Part shown: positions 26,408 through 35,658 of the stretch, piece after piece
How positions within the stretch are numbered: position 1 is the first letter of the stretch
How the letters are laid out: every line of letters starts with the position of its first letter
From: Microbacterium suwonense
Lineage (GTDB): Bacteria; Actinomycetota; Actinomycetes; Actinomycetales; Microbacteriaceae
Length of the DNA: 64,000 bases
Direction: 5' to 3'
NCBI RefSeq assembly: GCF_030296555.1
Contig: NZ_AP027728.1
Location: forward strand, 1,612,001 to 1,676,000
The notes under the pieces: model-generated
Told to the model about the DNA's origin: nothing
Database searches by the model: none
The model's input: the letters and a program-made list of their open reading frames with translations, nothing else
Position numbers and translations under genes: made by a program

Positions 26408-27418
26408 TCAGCGCAGGAGTGCGACGGCCAGATCGGGGTGGTCGACGAAGACGCCGTCGACGCCGGTGCCGGCGATGGCCCGCCACTCCGCCTCGTAGTC
26501 GCCGAACGCCGCCTTGCCACCGCCGGCACGGTACCGCGCGTCCAGGAACTGGTTCTCCGGGCGGCAGGTCCAGGTGAACACCCGCATCCGTCGCGCATGC
26601 GCGTCCGGCACGATCGCGTTGCCCGGCTTCAGCAGCATCCGCTTGTTCACGCTGATCCCGTCCACCTCCCCGCGAAACCGGTCCAGTCCTTCCGGCGTGA
26701 CCTGGTCGACGTAGTCGGGCGCGGCGCGCCCGAGCCGGGTCACGAGGTCGAAGGGCTTGCCCGCCGCCTCGATGAGATAGATGAAGGAGGCCGCGATGCC
26801 GGCCCGCTTCAACCGGGCGAGCACCGTCGACTCGAAGGCCTCGATGATCAGCGGCGACCCGCCGTCCGCCCAGCCCCCGGCCCGCAGATCGCGTTCGATG
26901 AGCGGAACCAGGTCGAGGCCGATCCCCTCGAAATAGGTGGCGTGCTTGATCTCGAGCACCATGCCGATCTCACGGCCGTGCTCGACGGAGCCCACGCGGA
27001 TCATCTCCAGCAGCTCGGGCAGTCGCAGAATCGGCTGCCGGTCGTCAAAGCTCGCGCTCGAGGGGCGTACCTTGGGCAGCCGCTCCCGCACACGCAGCGT
27101 GGCGAGCTCGTCCCAGGTGAAGTCCTCGGTGAACCAGCCGGTCAGCGTCACCCCATCGATGCGCTTTGTGGTGCGGCGGTCGGCGAACTCCGGATGCTGT
27201 GCGACATCGGTCGTGCCGGAGATCTCGTTCTCGTGCCGGATGACGAGCACGCCGTCCCTGGTGGCGACCACATCGGGCTCGACGGCGTCGACGCCCATCG
27301 CGAAGGCGAGTTCGTAGGAGGAGCGGCTGTGCTCGGGACGGTACCCGGGGGCGCCGCGGTGCCCGATGATCAGCGGCGATTTCCTGGGCACGCTCTCAGC
27401 GTAAAGCACCCCACTCAT
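26408..27418 (-). CDS. Glycerophosphodiester phosphodiesterase
   Basis: Hydrolyses glycerophosphodiesters to glycerol-3-phosphate and an alcohol. The 336-residue protein shows the GDPD metal and catalytic motifs: IIGHRGAPGYRPEHS at the N-terminus with the catalytic His-Arg, EPDVVATRDGVLVIRHEN (metal ligands and second histidine), GMVLEIKHA, and the C-terminal VFTWTCRPEN. It has no signal peptide, so a cytoplasmic role is likely. It is divergent from the Bax inhibitor-like gene and upstream of pcrA on the same strand with a 66-base gap. Confidence 0.93.
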   Translation of the reverse strand: MSGVLYAESVPRKSPLIIGHRGAPGYRPEHSRSSYELAFAMGVDAVEPDVVATRDGVLVIRHENEISGTTDVAQHPEFADRRTTKRIDGVTLTGWFTEDFTWDELATLRVRERLPKVRPSSASFDDRQPILRLPELLEMIRVGSVEHGREIGMVLEIKHATYFEGIGLDLVPLIERDLRAGGWADGGSPLIIEAFESTVLARLKRAGIAASFIYLIEAAGKPFDLVTRLGRAAPDYVDQVTPEGLDRFRGEVDGISVNKRMLLKPGNAIVPDAHARRMRVFTWTCRPENQFLDARYRAGGGKAAFGDYEAEWRAIAGTGVDGVFVDHPDLAVALLR

Positions 27419-27479
27419 AGCATCCGCCGTTATCTTTGATGTAAGAGTCGACCGATCCCTCGGGAGTAGAGGCCCACCC

Positions 27480-28421
27480 ATGAGCAACTTCGTCTTCAAC
27501 AACCCGGCGTTCAAGCAGCAGGATCCGCGGAAGGTCGCCAGTTATCCCGGCACGCCGCAGGGGTCGCAGACCGGTTACGCACCGCCGCCGCCCGCCGCCG
27601 CGCAGACCGCCTCGTTCCAGCAGGCCGGCGTCAATGCCGCAGCACAGGCGAACCTCGAGGGCATGTACACGGCCCCGTCCGCCGGTGCCATCGAGACCGA
27701 CCGGATGACGGTCGAGGACACGATCTGGAAGACCGTCGGCCTCTTCGGCATCCTGCTGGTCACCGCCGTCGTCGGCTGGTTCTGGACGGCGTCGACCTTC
27801 GACCCGATGACCGGTTCTGCGGACCTGACGCCGTGGATCGTCGGTGCGCTCGGCGGCTTCGTGCTCGCCATGGTCGTCATCTTCACCTCGCGCAAGAAGG
27901 TCCGCCCGGTGCTGGTCTTCGGCTACGCCGCATTCGAGGGCCTGTTCATCGGCGCCATCTCCGCCTGGTTCGAAACGATCTTCCCCGGCGTCGTCATGCA
28001 GGCGACTCTCGCCACCGTGGCCGTCGTCGGCGTGACCCTGGCGCTGTTCGCCAGCGGCAAGGTCCGCGCGTCGGCCAAGATGAACAAGATCTTCCTGATC
28101 GCGATGTTCGGCTATCTGGCCTTCTCGGTCCTCAACCTCATTCTGATGTGGACCAACGTGCTGCCTCAGGATCTGATGTTCGGGATGCGCAGCGCGCCCA
28201 GCCCGCTGTTCGGCATCCCCTGGGGCGTCCTGATCGGCGTGTTCGTCGTGTTCATGGCGGCGTACTCACTGGTGCTCGACTTCGACAACATCCAGCAGGG
28301 CGTGCGCAACGGCGCCCCGCGCAAGTACGGCTGGATCGGCGGCTTCGGCATCATGGTCACCGTCGTGTGGCTGTACGTCGAGATCCTGCGGATGCTTGCG
28401 ATTCTGCGCGGCAGCAACTGA
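27480..28421 (+). CDS. Bax inhibitor-1/YccA family membrane protein
   Basis: A 313-residue protein with a Pro/Ala/Gln-rich cytoplasmic N-terminus (about 80 residues) and seven likely membrane segments. The family core is recognisable in AAFEGLFIGAISAWFE and the late acidic segment SLVLDFDNIQQGVRNGAPRKYGW. Relatives affect calcium or proton leak and membrane protein quality control; the role in actinobacteria is not established. Start ATG with GGGAG...AGAGG upstream. Followed by a strong hairpin. Confidence 0.92.
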   Translation: MSNFVFNNPAFKQQDPRKVASYPGTPQGSQTGYAPPPPAAAQTASFQQAGVNAAAQANLEGMYTAPSAGAIETDRMTVEDTIWKTVGLFGILLVTAVVGWFWTASTFDPMTGSADLTPWIVGALGGFVLAMVVIFTSRKKVRPVLVFGYAAFEGLFIGAISAWFETIFPGVVMQATLATVAVVGVTLALFASGKVRASAKMNKIFLIAMFGYLAFSVLNLILMWTNVLPQDLMFGMRSAPSPLFGIPWGVLIGVFVVFMAAYSLVLDFDNIQQGVRNGAPRKYGWIGGFGIMVTVVWLYVEILRMLAILRGSN

Positions 28422-28435
28422 TCTGCTCCGATTCC

Positions 28436-28471
28436 CGGAACGGCCGCTCTCCTCGGAGGGCGGCCGTTCCG
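28436..28471 (+). terminator. Terminator after the Bax inhibitor-like gene
   Basis: A perfect 12-bp stem (CGGAACGGCCGC with its complement) and a 12-base loop lie 14 bases after the stop codon. Confidence 0.85.
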
Positions 28472-28581
28472 CATATACCGGGCGACACGCCGACAGTCAA
28501 TGGATTCCGCATCATGCGCTGAATGAGCAAGACTGTGCGCACGACAGACCGTCGTGAATGTAAGAGAACGGAGCCTCCATC

Positions 28582-28851
28582 ATGAGTTTCCTCGGATTTC
28601 TTCTCCTCGGACTGATCGCGGGTGCGATCGCCAAGCTGATCCTGCCAGGCAAGCAGGGTGGCGGATGGTTCGTCACGCTGCTTCTCGGAGTGGTCGGCGC
28701 ACTGCTGGGCGGTTGGATCGGCAACATGCTGTTCAACGTCAAGGTCGACGAGTTCTGGTCCCTTTCCTCGTGGCTCCTGGCGATCGGCGGTTCGATCATC
28801 GTGCTGCTGATCTACGGCGCGATCGTCGGACGGGGCAGCCGCAAGGCCTGA
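28582..28851 (+). CDS. GlsB/YeaQ/YmgE family small membrane protein
   Basis: An 89-residue protein, almost entirely hydrophobic, with three membrane segments rich in glycine (FLGFLLLGLIAGAIAKLI; GGWFVTLLLGVVGALLGGWIG; a C-terminal helix). The family, also called transglycosylase-associated, is often stress-induced. Its function is not defined. It is preceded by GGAG nine bases before the ATG and followed by a hairpin, so it is probably monocistronic. Confidence 0.9.
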   Translation: MSFLGFLLLGLIAGAIAKLILPGKQGGGWFVTLLLGVVGALLGGWIGNMLFNVKVDEFWSLSSWLLAIGGSIIVLLIYGAIVGRGSRKA

Positions 28852-28866
28852 CCCACGGCAACGTGG

Positions 28867-28898
28867 AAGGCGGGTTCCCGAATCGGGGAGCCCGCCTT
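28867..28898 (+). terminator. Terminator after the GlsB-like gene
   Basis: A 13-bp stem (AAGGCGGGTTCCC with 28886-28898, one G/T wobble) and a six-base loop, ending in TTTC, lie 15 bases after the stop codon. Confidence 0.85.
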
Positions 28899-28966
28899 TC
28901 GCCTGCAATGATGGAGAGCCAGGAGGGCGCGGGCGGATGCTCGGCCGACGACCGAGAGGATGCGGG

Positions 28967-30981
28967 ATGCGGGTGCGAGAAGACCGAAATCGGTTCGCGG
29001 GACTGATCGCAGCGCTGGCAGCCCTAGCCCTGTCCGTCGGTGTCGCACTGGTCTCTGCTGCGCCGGCAGCCGCTCAGACGCCCGCTGACCTCGATCCGGG
29101 CTTCGTCACCGATCTCTCGGATGTGCTCACGGATGCCGAAGAGGCGGCCCTTGAGCAGCACTTGGGTGAGCTCGCGGCATCCGAGGGCAAGCCGGAGCTG
29201 TATGTCATCCTGGTCCCGGATTTCGAGAACCCCTCCAACGCGCTGCAGTGGGCGGATAAGACCGCGACGCGCAACAACCTCGCATCCGATCAGTATCTGC
29301 TCGCGATCGCCACCTCGGGACGAACCCTGGCGATCTCAGCCGAGTACGGCGGTGAAGGAACCGCTGCCGGCCCGCTCTCGGAGAAGCGCGTCCTGCAGAT
29401 CGAGGATCGGCTCGGCGGCGACTACCTCGCCCACGACGACTGGGCCGGTGGCATCGACTATGTCGCCGGCGAGTTCGAGAAGACCCCTGGCCCTGGTGGG
29501 TCTGGGTGCTGGGCGTGGTGGTTCTGGCGCTGATCGTGTTCGGTGTCGTGCGGCTGGTGCTCTATCTGCGGCACCGGGCGGCCCTGGCAGCGGAGCTGCG
29601 CACGCTGGAGGGCCAGAAGAAGCGGGCCGCACGGCTGCTGGTGCACGCCGATGAGGCTGTGCGCACCAGCGAGCAGGAGCTCGGCTTCGTCACCGCGGAG
29701 TTCGGCGAAGAGACCACCGCCGAGTTCACCACCGTGCTGCGCGACTGCCGCGAAAAGCTCGATCAGGCCTTCGTCCTGCTGGAGAAGCTGCAGGACGCCA
29801 CGCCGGACACGCCCGCCGAGACCCGGTCGTGGACCGACGAGATCATCCGGGTGTGCGGGCAGGTCGACAGCGAGCTGGACAGCCGCAAGAAGAAGCTGGC
29901 CTCGCTGCGCGCGCTGACGGATGCCGCCCCCGAGACACTTGCCCGGCTGAAGGCTGCGCGTGCGGACGCCGCCGATCTCGCCACGGATGCCATGACCCGG
30001 CTGAGCACGCTCTCGGCGACCTTCTCACCGGCCGAGCTGGTCGGTGTGGCGAACAACCCGACCGACATCGAACGCCGGCTCAGCGATGCCGACGAGCAGC
30101 TGGCAAAGCTGGAGAAGGCGGTGCGGGCACGGCGGCCCCGCGCCATCACCCGGACCGTGCACGAGATCGAGCGGCTGCTGAGTGAAGCACGCGACCTGCA
30201 CGATGCTGTCAGTGCTCGTGCGAATGCGCTCGGGGCGCGCGCAGCGGGTGTGCCCGGTCCGGAGACGACCGGCGCGGAAGCAGCGGGTGCGACCGATGCC
30301 TCCGCGAGCGGCCCCGATGTGCTCCTGAGAGCTTCGGCCGCGGTGCAGGCGGCCGAGGCTGCGGTGAAGGCCCGCCCTGGCCAGGTGAGCGCGACCACGC
30401 TCAGCCGGCTGCATCTGGCGCAGCGTCAGCTCTCCGAGGCGAAGGCATCCGACGATCCGAAGGAGGTGCGACGCCTGGCGATCTCCGCTCTCGGTGTCGC
30501 CGAGCAGGTGCAGTCGCTGATCAGTGCACCGTCCTCATCGGCCACTGGGCGCTTCGTGCGCTCCACGACGGCTTCGCAGGCGATCATGCACGATCCTGCC
30601 CCTGTGCCGGGGGCCCATACCTCGCAGCCCTCTCGCCCCTCTCGCGTCCGCGCCGACGGTCCCACGACAGCGCGGACGGTGTGGGGTGCGTTCACCGGTG
30701 GGCTCATCGGACTGTTCAGCGGCTTCAGCGCCACGGACGGCGAACCGGGCGCCATCATCTTCTTCGTCATCGTCGGGCTCGTGATCGGCGCGCTGTCCGG
30801 GATCTTCGGCGACGGCGCCTCGTCGTCATCGGGGTGGGGCGGATCCGGCTCCCGCCGCTCGTCGTCCTGGAGCAGCTCCTCGCGATCGCACTCGTCCCGA
30901 TCCTCCAGCCGTTCTTCCAGCCGTTCCTCCAGCCGTTCCTCCAGCCGTTCTTCCGGCCGCTCCGGTGGACGACGCTTCTAG
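28967..30981 (+). CDS. TPM-domain membrane protein with Ser/Arg-rich tail, apparent frameshift
   Basis: An exported protein of about 671 residues. Order: signal peptide ending AAPAAAQ; TPM domain (about 35-170, DLDPGFVTDLSDVLTDAEEAAL; LAIATSGRTLAISAEYGGEG); transmembrane helix (VLGVVVLALIVFGVVRLVLYL); a long helical, coiled-coil-like region (about 200-440); a second hydrophobic stretch; and a tail of repeated Ser-Ser-Arg. The frame breaks just after the TPM domain. Adding one C to the run at 29484-29487 restores ...KTPWPWWVWVLGVVV. The tail is encoded by a 12-base tandem repeat near 30902-30960. TPM proteins occur in photosystem repair and in bacterial envelopes; the role here is unknown. Confidence 0.82.
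30902..30960 (+). repeat. 12-bp coding tandem repeat (Ser-Ser-Arg-Ser tail)
   Basis: Near-identical copies of TCCAGCCGTTCT (with C/T changes) encode the Ser/Arg-rich C-terminus of the TPM-domain protein. The array ends 21 bases before the stop codon. Confidence 0.75.
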
Positions 30982-30985
30982 CCCG

Positions 30986-31154
30986 GCACGAGACTTCCCC
31001 TCCAGCACGAGACTTCCCTTCCGGCACGAGACTTCTCCTCCGGCACGAGACTTCCCTTCCGGCACGAGACTTCTCCTCCGGCACGAGACTTCCCCTCCAG
31101 CACGAGACTTCGCCGCACGCCCCCTGTCTCATGCTGGGAGGGAAGTCTCGGTGG
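30986..31154 (+). repeat. 19-bp tandem array with an inverted terminal copy, left of the AlkD-like gene
   Basis: Six exact-length copies of a 19-bp unit (consensus GCACGAGACTTCYCYTCCR, at 30986, 31005, 31024, 31043, 31062 and 31081) follow one another with no spacer, then a partial seventh at 31100-31112. Three variants occur in the order A-B-C-B-C-A. After a short gap, 31131-31154 carries the unit in the opposite orientation (TGCTGGGAGGGAAGTCTCG), able to pair with the last direct copies. The array lies between the TPM gene and the AlkD-like gene. No function is known to me. Confidence 0.9.
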
Positions 31155-31187
31155 TGTGGTGGGGCAAGGGGGTTCTAGTCTGGTGCG

Positions 31188-31871
31188 ATGAGCGCGTCCG
31201 AGCACCTGGCCGACCGGCTTGCCGACGGCATCCGTGCCGAGCTGCGCAACCTCGCCGACCCGAGCCTGGCTCCCGGACAGCAGGCGTACATGAAGTCGAC
31301 GATGCCGTTCCTGGGTGTGCGCGTCCCCGCTGTGCGCGCGCTGGTGCGGCGTCTCGCAAAGGAGCACACGGATGCCGAGCTGCTGCGCGACGCGGCTCTG
31401 ATGCTGTGGCACGGGGCGAGCTTCCGCGAAGAGCGCTACGCTGCCCTGGCGCTGATGGCGCTGCCGCCGCTGCGCGGGGACGCGACGACCCTGCCCGTGC
31501 ACGAGGAGATGATCCGCACCGGCGCGTGGTGGGATCTCGTGGACGAGGTGGCTCACCGGCTGCGCGAGCTGCTGGATGCGAACCCCGTACAGCTGTCACT
31601 GGAGCTGCGCATCTGGGCCGACGACGAGGACTTCTGGGTGCGTCGTGCGGCGATCATCAGCCAGCTCGGGCGGCGCGAGGCCACCGATCTCGACCTGCTC
31701 GAGTACACGATCCTGGCGAATCTCGACGACAGCGAGTTCTTCATCCGCAAAGCGATCGGCTGGGCACTCCGCGACCTCGGAAAGACAAACCCCGATTGGG
31801 TGCGGACGTTCGCAGCACGGCATCCGCTCTCCCCGCTCTCACGACGCGAGGCACTCAAGCACCTGGCCTGA
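31188..31871 (+). CDS. DNA alkylation repair protein (AlkD-like HEAT-repeat glycosylase family)
   Basis: A 227-residue all-helical HEAT-like repeat protein of the AlkC/AlkD superfamily, which recognises and removes alkylated bases from DNA. Family features are YMKSTMPFLGVRVPAVRALVR near the N-terminus, the WWDLVDEVAHR segment, and the signature region near the C-terminus (SEFFIRKAIGWALRDLGKTNPDWV). It is flanked on both sides by arrays of the same 19-bp repeat. No ribosome binding site is obvious in front of the ATG at 31188. Confidence 0.92.
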   Translation: MSASEHLADRLADGIRAELRNLADPSLAPGQQAYMKSTMPFLGVRVPAVRALVRRLAKEHTDAELLRDAALMLWHGASFREERYAALALMALPPLRGDATTLPVHEEMIRTGAWWDLVDEVAHRLRELLDANPVQLSLELRIWADDEDFWVRRAAIISQLGRREATDLDLLEYTILANLDDSEFFIRKAIGWALRDLGKTNPDWVRTFAARHPLSPLSRREALKHLA

Positions 31872-31901
31872 CGCCCACCCCTTCCCTTCCCCCACCCCAC
31901 C

Positions 31902-32006
31902 CGAGACTTCCTTTCCAGCACGACACAGGCCGCGCGGCACATGGTCTCGTGCTGGAACAGAAGTCTCCTGCTGGAACAGAAGTCTCGTGCTGGAAGGGAA
32001 GTCTCG
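31902..32006 (-). repeat. 19-bp tandem array, opposite orientation, right of the AlkD-like gene
   Basis: One copy in the same orientation as the left array (31902-31920) is followed by three contiguous 19-bp copies in the opposite orientation (TCTCGTGCTGGAACAGAAG at 31945, and variants at 31964 and 31983) plus a fragment. Direct and inverted copies can fold on themselves here, or with the left array across the gene. Confidence 0.88.
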
Positions 32007-32021
32007 CGGGGGTGCGGAGCG

Positions 32022-33363
32022 TCAGCGGCGCGGCGGACCCGACAGGGCCGTGCGGACGGCGGCGGCGAGGGCGGTCATGGCCGCGTCTTCGCTCCAGGCG
32101 GATGCGGCGACGGGAGCCTGCGCGGCGAGACGCGCGTGCAGGTCGGCGTCCGTGAGCACCCGGCGGATCGCCTCGGCCAGGGCGCTCTCGTCTCCGGGCG
32201 GCACGAGAACTCCCCGCCGTCGCGCAGCACGTCGCCGGGGCCGTACCGGACGTCGTAGGAGATCACCGGGCAGCCGGCGGCGAGCGCTTCGACGATCGAC
32301 AGGCCCTGCCCCTCGAACGCCGTGGCGGTGACCATCAGCGACGCCCGCCGCAGCACGGCGGCGGGATCGTCGGTGCGGCCCATCAGGCGCACCCGGTCGC
32401 CCGCCTCGAGGGTTGAGATGAGCTCTGTCACGGATGCCGTGGACGGCCCGTCTCCCCAGATCTCCAGCCGCGTGCCCGGCACGGCGGCGGCGAGAAAGGC
32501 ACGCACGAGGTGGTCGATGCGCTTGCCGGGGGCGATCCGCGAGACGCTCACGACCAGGCCGGGCTCACGCTGCGCGTCGCTCACGGTCGGCAGGGGGATG
32601 CCGTGCGGGGCGACCAGGTTCACGGCATCCGAGCCGAATCGCGCCTGCACCTCGTCGCGCTGCGCCTGCGTGGGCCAGATCACCGCGTCGAAGCGGTCGC
32701 TGAGGGCGAACCAGCGCGACCATAGCGCGTTCAGTGGCGCATCCGGCGTGTACGGCGGCTCCAGGTGCATGGTGTGGATGGCGTGCACGATGCGCGCCCG
32801 GGGTGCGGCCAGCCGGCCAGCAGCTCGCCGAGCTGGCGGGACTCGCAGATCACCACGACCGGGCGTTCGGCCTGCTCCACGAGGTGATCCAGCCACGCGC
32901 GGTACAGCCCGCCGAAGCCCGGCAGTGCGCCGACCGTGTCGCCGTGCTCGTCGTACACGCGCACGGGTGCGGTGCTCAGATGCCAGTCGGGGTCTCCCGA
33001 GATCACCGGCAGGGCCAGGATCGGCCGGCTTTCGGCATCCGTGATCTCGCGGTACTCGTCCGCCTGCTCCGCCGTCGCTGCATGGCTCCCGCAGGGGGCG
33101 GAGCGGGCGGCAGCGCTCAGCCACTCCGCGGCACCACCGGACGAAGCACCGGCCTCGTCGAAGAGATTACGCAGGGGAACAGCGGCGGGGAGCATGCCGA
33201 GACGGACGAACTCGGCACGGTGCGCTGCGTGCGCGGCGGCGTCGGCCGGGTCGACCGTGAGCACCTGCACGTCGGCGCCGCGCTCGGCCAGCTGTCGGGC
33301 TCGCGCGGCCGTGGCGATCGTGTAGCCTCCGTCGAGTCCGGGGATCAGCCTGCTGGACAGCAC
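32022..33363 (-). CDS. Family 4 glycosyltransferase, two apparent frameshifts
   Basis: A GT-B fold transferase of about 447 residues, closest in feel to polyglycerol-phosphate/teichoic-acid glucosyltransferases. The N-terminal domain begins VLSSRLIPGLDGGYTIATAARARQL. The C-terminal domain has SVSRIAPGKRIDHLVRAF, EIWGDGPS and the nucleotide-sugar motif AFEGQGLSIVEALAAGCPVISYDVRYGPGDVLRDG. Two frame changes: near 32806-32812 (one base short after ELLAG, before LAAPRARIVHAIHTMH) and at the C run 32212-32215 (restores RDGGGVLVPPGDESALAEAIRRVL). The start is uncertain. GTG 33363 follows the guaA terminator, but the frame is open to an ATG at 33459 inside guaA. Acceptor and sugar are unknown. Confidence 0.82.
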
Positions 33364-33368
33364 GAGAA

Positions 33369-33406
33369 ACGCCGCGTCGGGGAAGAGCCTCTCCCCGGCG
33401 CGGCGT
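33369..33406 (-). terminator. Terminator of guaA
   Basis: A 15-bp stem (33369-33383 with 33392-33406, one G/T wobble) and an eight-base loop, followed on the minus strand by TTTC, lie 12 bases after the guaA stop codon. It separates guaA from the glycosyltransferase gene. Confidence 0.82.
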
Positions 33407-33418
33407 CGCTCACTGCGG

Positions 33419-35005
33419 TCACTCCCACTCGATGGTGGCCGGCGGCTTCGAGGTGACATCGAGCACGACGCGGTTCACCTCGCGCACCTCGTTGGTGATG
33501 CGGTTGGAGATCTTCGAGAGCACGTCGTAGGGCAGGCGGGTCCAGTCGGCGGTCATGGCGTCTTCGCTGGAGACCGGACGCAGCACGATCGGGTGGCCGT
33601 AGGTGCGGCCGTCGCCCTGCACGCCCACCGAGCGCACGTCGGCGAGCAGCACGACCGGGCACTGCCAGATGGTCTGGTCCAGGCCCGCCCTGGTGAGCTC
33701 CTCGCGGGCGATGGCGTCGGCTTCGCGCAGGATCTCGAGCCGCTCGCGGGTCACCTCGCCGATGATGCGGATGCCCAGGCCCGGCCCGGGGAAGGGCTGC
33801 CGCCCGACGATCGCCTCGGGGATGCCGAGCTCGCGGCCGATCGCACGGACCTCGTCCTTGAACAGGGCGCGCAGCGGCTCGACGAGCTCGAAGTCGAGGT
33901 CTTCGGGCAGACCGCCCACGTTGTGATGCGACTTGATGTTGGCGGTGCCCGTGCCGCCGCCGGACTCCACGACATCCGGGTACAGGGTGCCCTGCACGAG
34001 GAACTTGACCGGCGCTCCACCGGTGGCCTTGGCCTCTTCGACCAGATCGCGCTGCACCTGCTCGAAGGCGCGGATGAACTCGCGGCCGATGATCTTGCGC
34101 TTGGCCTCGGGGTCGGTGACGCCGGCGAGATGCCCGAGGAAGGTGTCGACCGCGTCGACGGTGATCAGCCGAACGCCGGTGGATTCGACGTAGTCCTTCT
34201 CGACCTGCTCGCGCTCGCCCTTGCGCAGCAGCCCGTGGTCGACGAAGACCGCGGTGAGCTGGTCGCCGATGGCCTTGTGCACGAGGGCAGTGGAGACTGC
34301 CGAGTCGACGCCGCCGGACAGCGCGGAGATCACGCGCGCGTCGCCGACCTGCTCGCGGATGCGCTCGAGCTGCTCGGCGATCACGCTGTCGCTGTTCCAG
34401 TCGGCCGGGAGCCCGGCACCCTTGTGCAGGAAGTTCTCGATGATCGCCTGGCCGTGATCGGAGTGCTTGACCTCGGGGTGCCACTGCACGCCGTACAGCC
34501 TGCGCTCCTCATTCGCGAAGGCGGCGACCTTGGTGGCATCCGTCGTGGCGAGCACGTCGAAGCCCTCGGGCGCACGGGCGACCTGGTCGCCGTGACTCAT
34601 CCAGACGTTCTGCTCGACCGGCTGATCGCCCAGCAGCGTGCTGCCCTCGGCCGAGATGTGCGCGTCGGTGGCGCCGTACTCGCGCAGACCGGTGTTGGCG
34701 ACCTCGCCGCCCAGGGTCTGCGCCATGTACTGGAACCCGTAGCAGATGCCCAGCGTGGGCACACCGAGCTCGAACACGGCCGGATCCAGCTGGGGTGCGC
34801 CCTCGTCGTAGACCGACGACGGACCGCCGGAGAGGATCAGCGCGACCGGGTTCTTCGCGGCGATCTCGTCGGCGGTGGCAGTGTGCGGCACGATCTCGCT
34901 GTACACGCCGGCCTCGCGCACGCGGCGGGCGATCAGCTGCGCGTACTGCGCACCGAAGTCGACGACGAGCGCGGGGCGCTGCTGGGTCTCGGTCTGCTCG
35001 GTCAA
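33419..35005 (-). CDS. guaA: GMP synthase (glutamine-hydrolysing)
   Basis: Converts XMP to GMP with ATP and glutamine. The 528-residue protein has a class I glutamine amidotransferase domain (nucleophile Cys88 in [10 protein letters not shown], and His-Glu in [10 protein letters not shown]), the ATP pyrophosphatase loop [11 protein letters not shown], and the C-terminal dimerisation domain ending KPPATIEWE. The start is an unusual TTG (complement 35003-35005) with GGAAGG six bases upstream. It overlaps the stop codon of the DUF3817 gene as TTGA, indicating translational coupling. A hairpin terminator follows. Confidence 0.97.
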   Translation of the reverse strand: MTEQTETQQRPALVVDFGAQYAQLIARRVREAGVYSEIVPHTATADEIAAKNPVALILSGGPSSVYDEGAPQLDPAVFELGVPTLGICYGFQYMAQTLGGEVANTGLREYGATDAHISAEGSTLLGDQPVEQNVWMSHGDQVARAPEGFDVLATTDATKVAAFANEERRLYGVQWHPEVKHSDHGQAIIENFLHKGAGLPADWNSDSVIAEQLERIREQVGDARVISALSGGVDSAVSTALVHKAIGDQLTAVFVDHGLLRKGEREQVEKDYVESTGVRLITVDAVDTFLGHLAGVTDPEAKRKIIGREFIRAFEQVQRDLVEEAKATGGAPVKFLVQGTLYPDVVESGGGTGTANIKSHHNVGGLPEDLDFELVEPLRALFKDEVRAIGRELGIPEAIVGRQPFPGPGLGIRIIGEVTRERLEILREADAIAREELTRAGLDQTIWQCPVVLLADVRSVGVQGDGRTYGHPIVLRPVSSEDAMTADWTRLPYDVLSKISNRITNEVREVNRVVLDVTSKPPATIEWE

Positions 35006-35496
35006 CGGGAACCTTCCGTGGATGAGGCTGTGGTGGGGGTCTCGGAGCCTGCTGAGGCGTCTTTCGCTTCTCGGGAGGCCAGGTATTTCCTGATGTCGCG
35101 GGAGACGCGCAGCTCCATGAAGAACGACAGGAACGGCACGACGCCGCCGAGTGCGAGCATGATGAAGCGCAGGAACGGCCAGCGCATCAGGCTCCACACG
35201 CGGAAGCACGCGAACAGGTACACGACGTAGAACCAGCCGTGCACGATGAGAATCCCGAGCGACAGGTTCACGCCGTCGCCGGTGGATTCCAGCCCTTCGG
35301 CGCCCTCGACCACGTCGGCGAACCAGAGGAACCCGCCGGAACCACCGAGGAAGAGCTCCAGGCGGATCGGGGTGTACTTCAACACCATCTCGGTGACGAG
35401 CAGCAGCAGCATGACACCAGTGATGACAGACGCGATCTGATAGAACTTCAGCGCGCCGCGGATCGCCGGGAAGCTGGCGATTTTGGGCTCGGGCAT
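35002..35496 (-). CDS. DUF3817 family membrane protein
   Basis: A 164-residue protein starting [34 protein letters not shown], with three or four membrane segments (including [18 protein letters not shown]) and a charged Ser/Thr-rich tail. DUF3817 proteins are common in actinobacteria and have no assigned activity. Its stop codon overlaps the guaA start codon, so the two are co-translated. In-frame codons upstream of 35496 encode Arg/Gly-rich sequence unlike protein. Confidence 0.85.
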   Translation of the reverse strand: MPEPKIASFPAIRGALKFYQIASVITGVMLLLLVTEMVLKYTPIRLELFLGGSGGFLWFADVVEGAEGLESTGDGVNLSLGILIVHGWFYVVYLFACFRVWSLMRWPFLRFIMLALGGVVPFLSFFMELRVSRDIRKYLASREAKDASAGSETPTTASSTEGSR

Positions 35497-35603
35497 GGAG
35501 ACAAGTCTAGTCGGCGGCACGGCGCGCTCTGAGCGGATGCCGACGTCCCGCCTCCCGGATGCCGACGCCCCGCCGCCCCGCAGAGGGACACCCATCGCGC
35601 GAT

Positions 35604-35641
35604 CGGACGCCCGCCGCCTCCGGAGAGGCGACGGGCGTCCG
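35604..35641 (-). terminator. Terminator of the nuclease/5'-nucleotidase gene
   Basis: A two-part stem (CGGACGCCCG with its complement outside, CGCCTC with GAGGCG inside) and a CGGA loop lie about 18 bases past the stop codon. Confidence 0.85.
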
Positions 35642-35658
35642 TGGATCAGGCCGTTCGA

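Noticed and set aside
30767-31132. Open frames reading through the 19-bp array on the minus strand (repeated Gly/Arg/Ser peptides)
   Set aside because: They arise because the repeat lacks stop codons in that frame. No ribosome binding site, and they overlap the end of the TPM gene.
30986-31154. CRISPR array
   Set aside because: The 19-bp units follow one another with no spacers and no cas genes are present, so this is a simple tandem array.
33369-33459. Glycosyltransferase start at the ATG at 33459 inside guaA
   Set aside because: It would run through the strong guaA terminator hairpin and encode an Arg/Ser-rich segment. I kept the later GTG but note that the N-terminal strand AFLVLSS could argue for the longer form.
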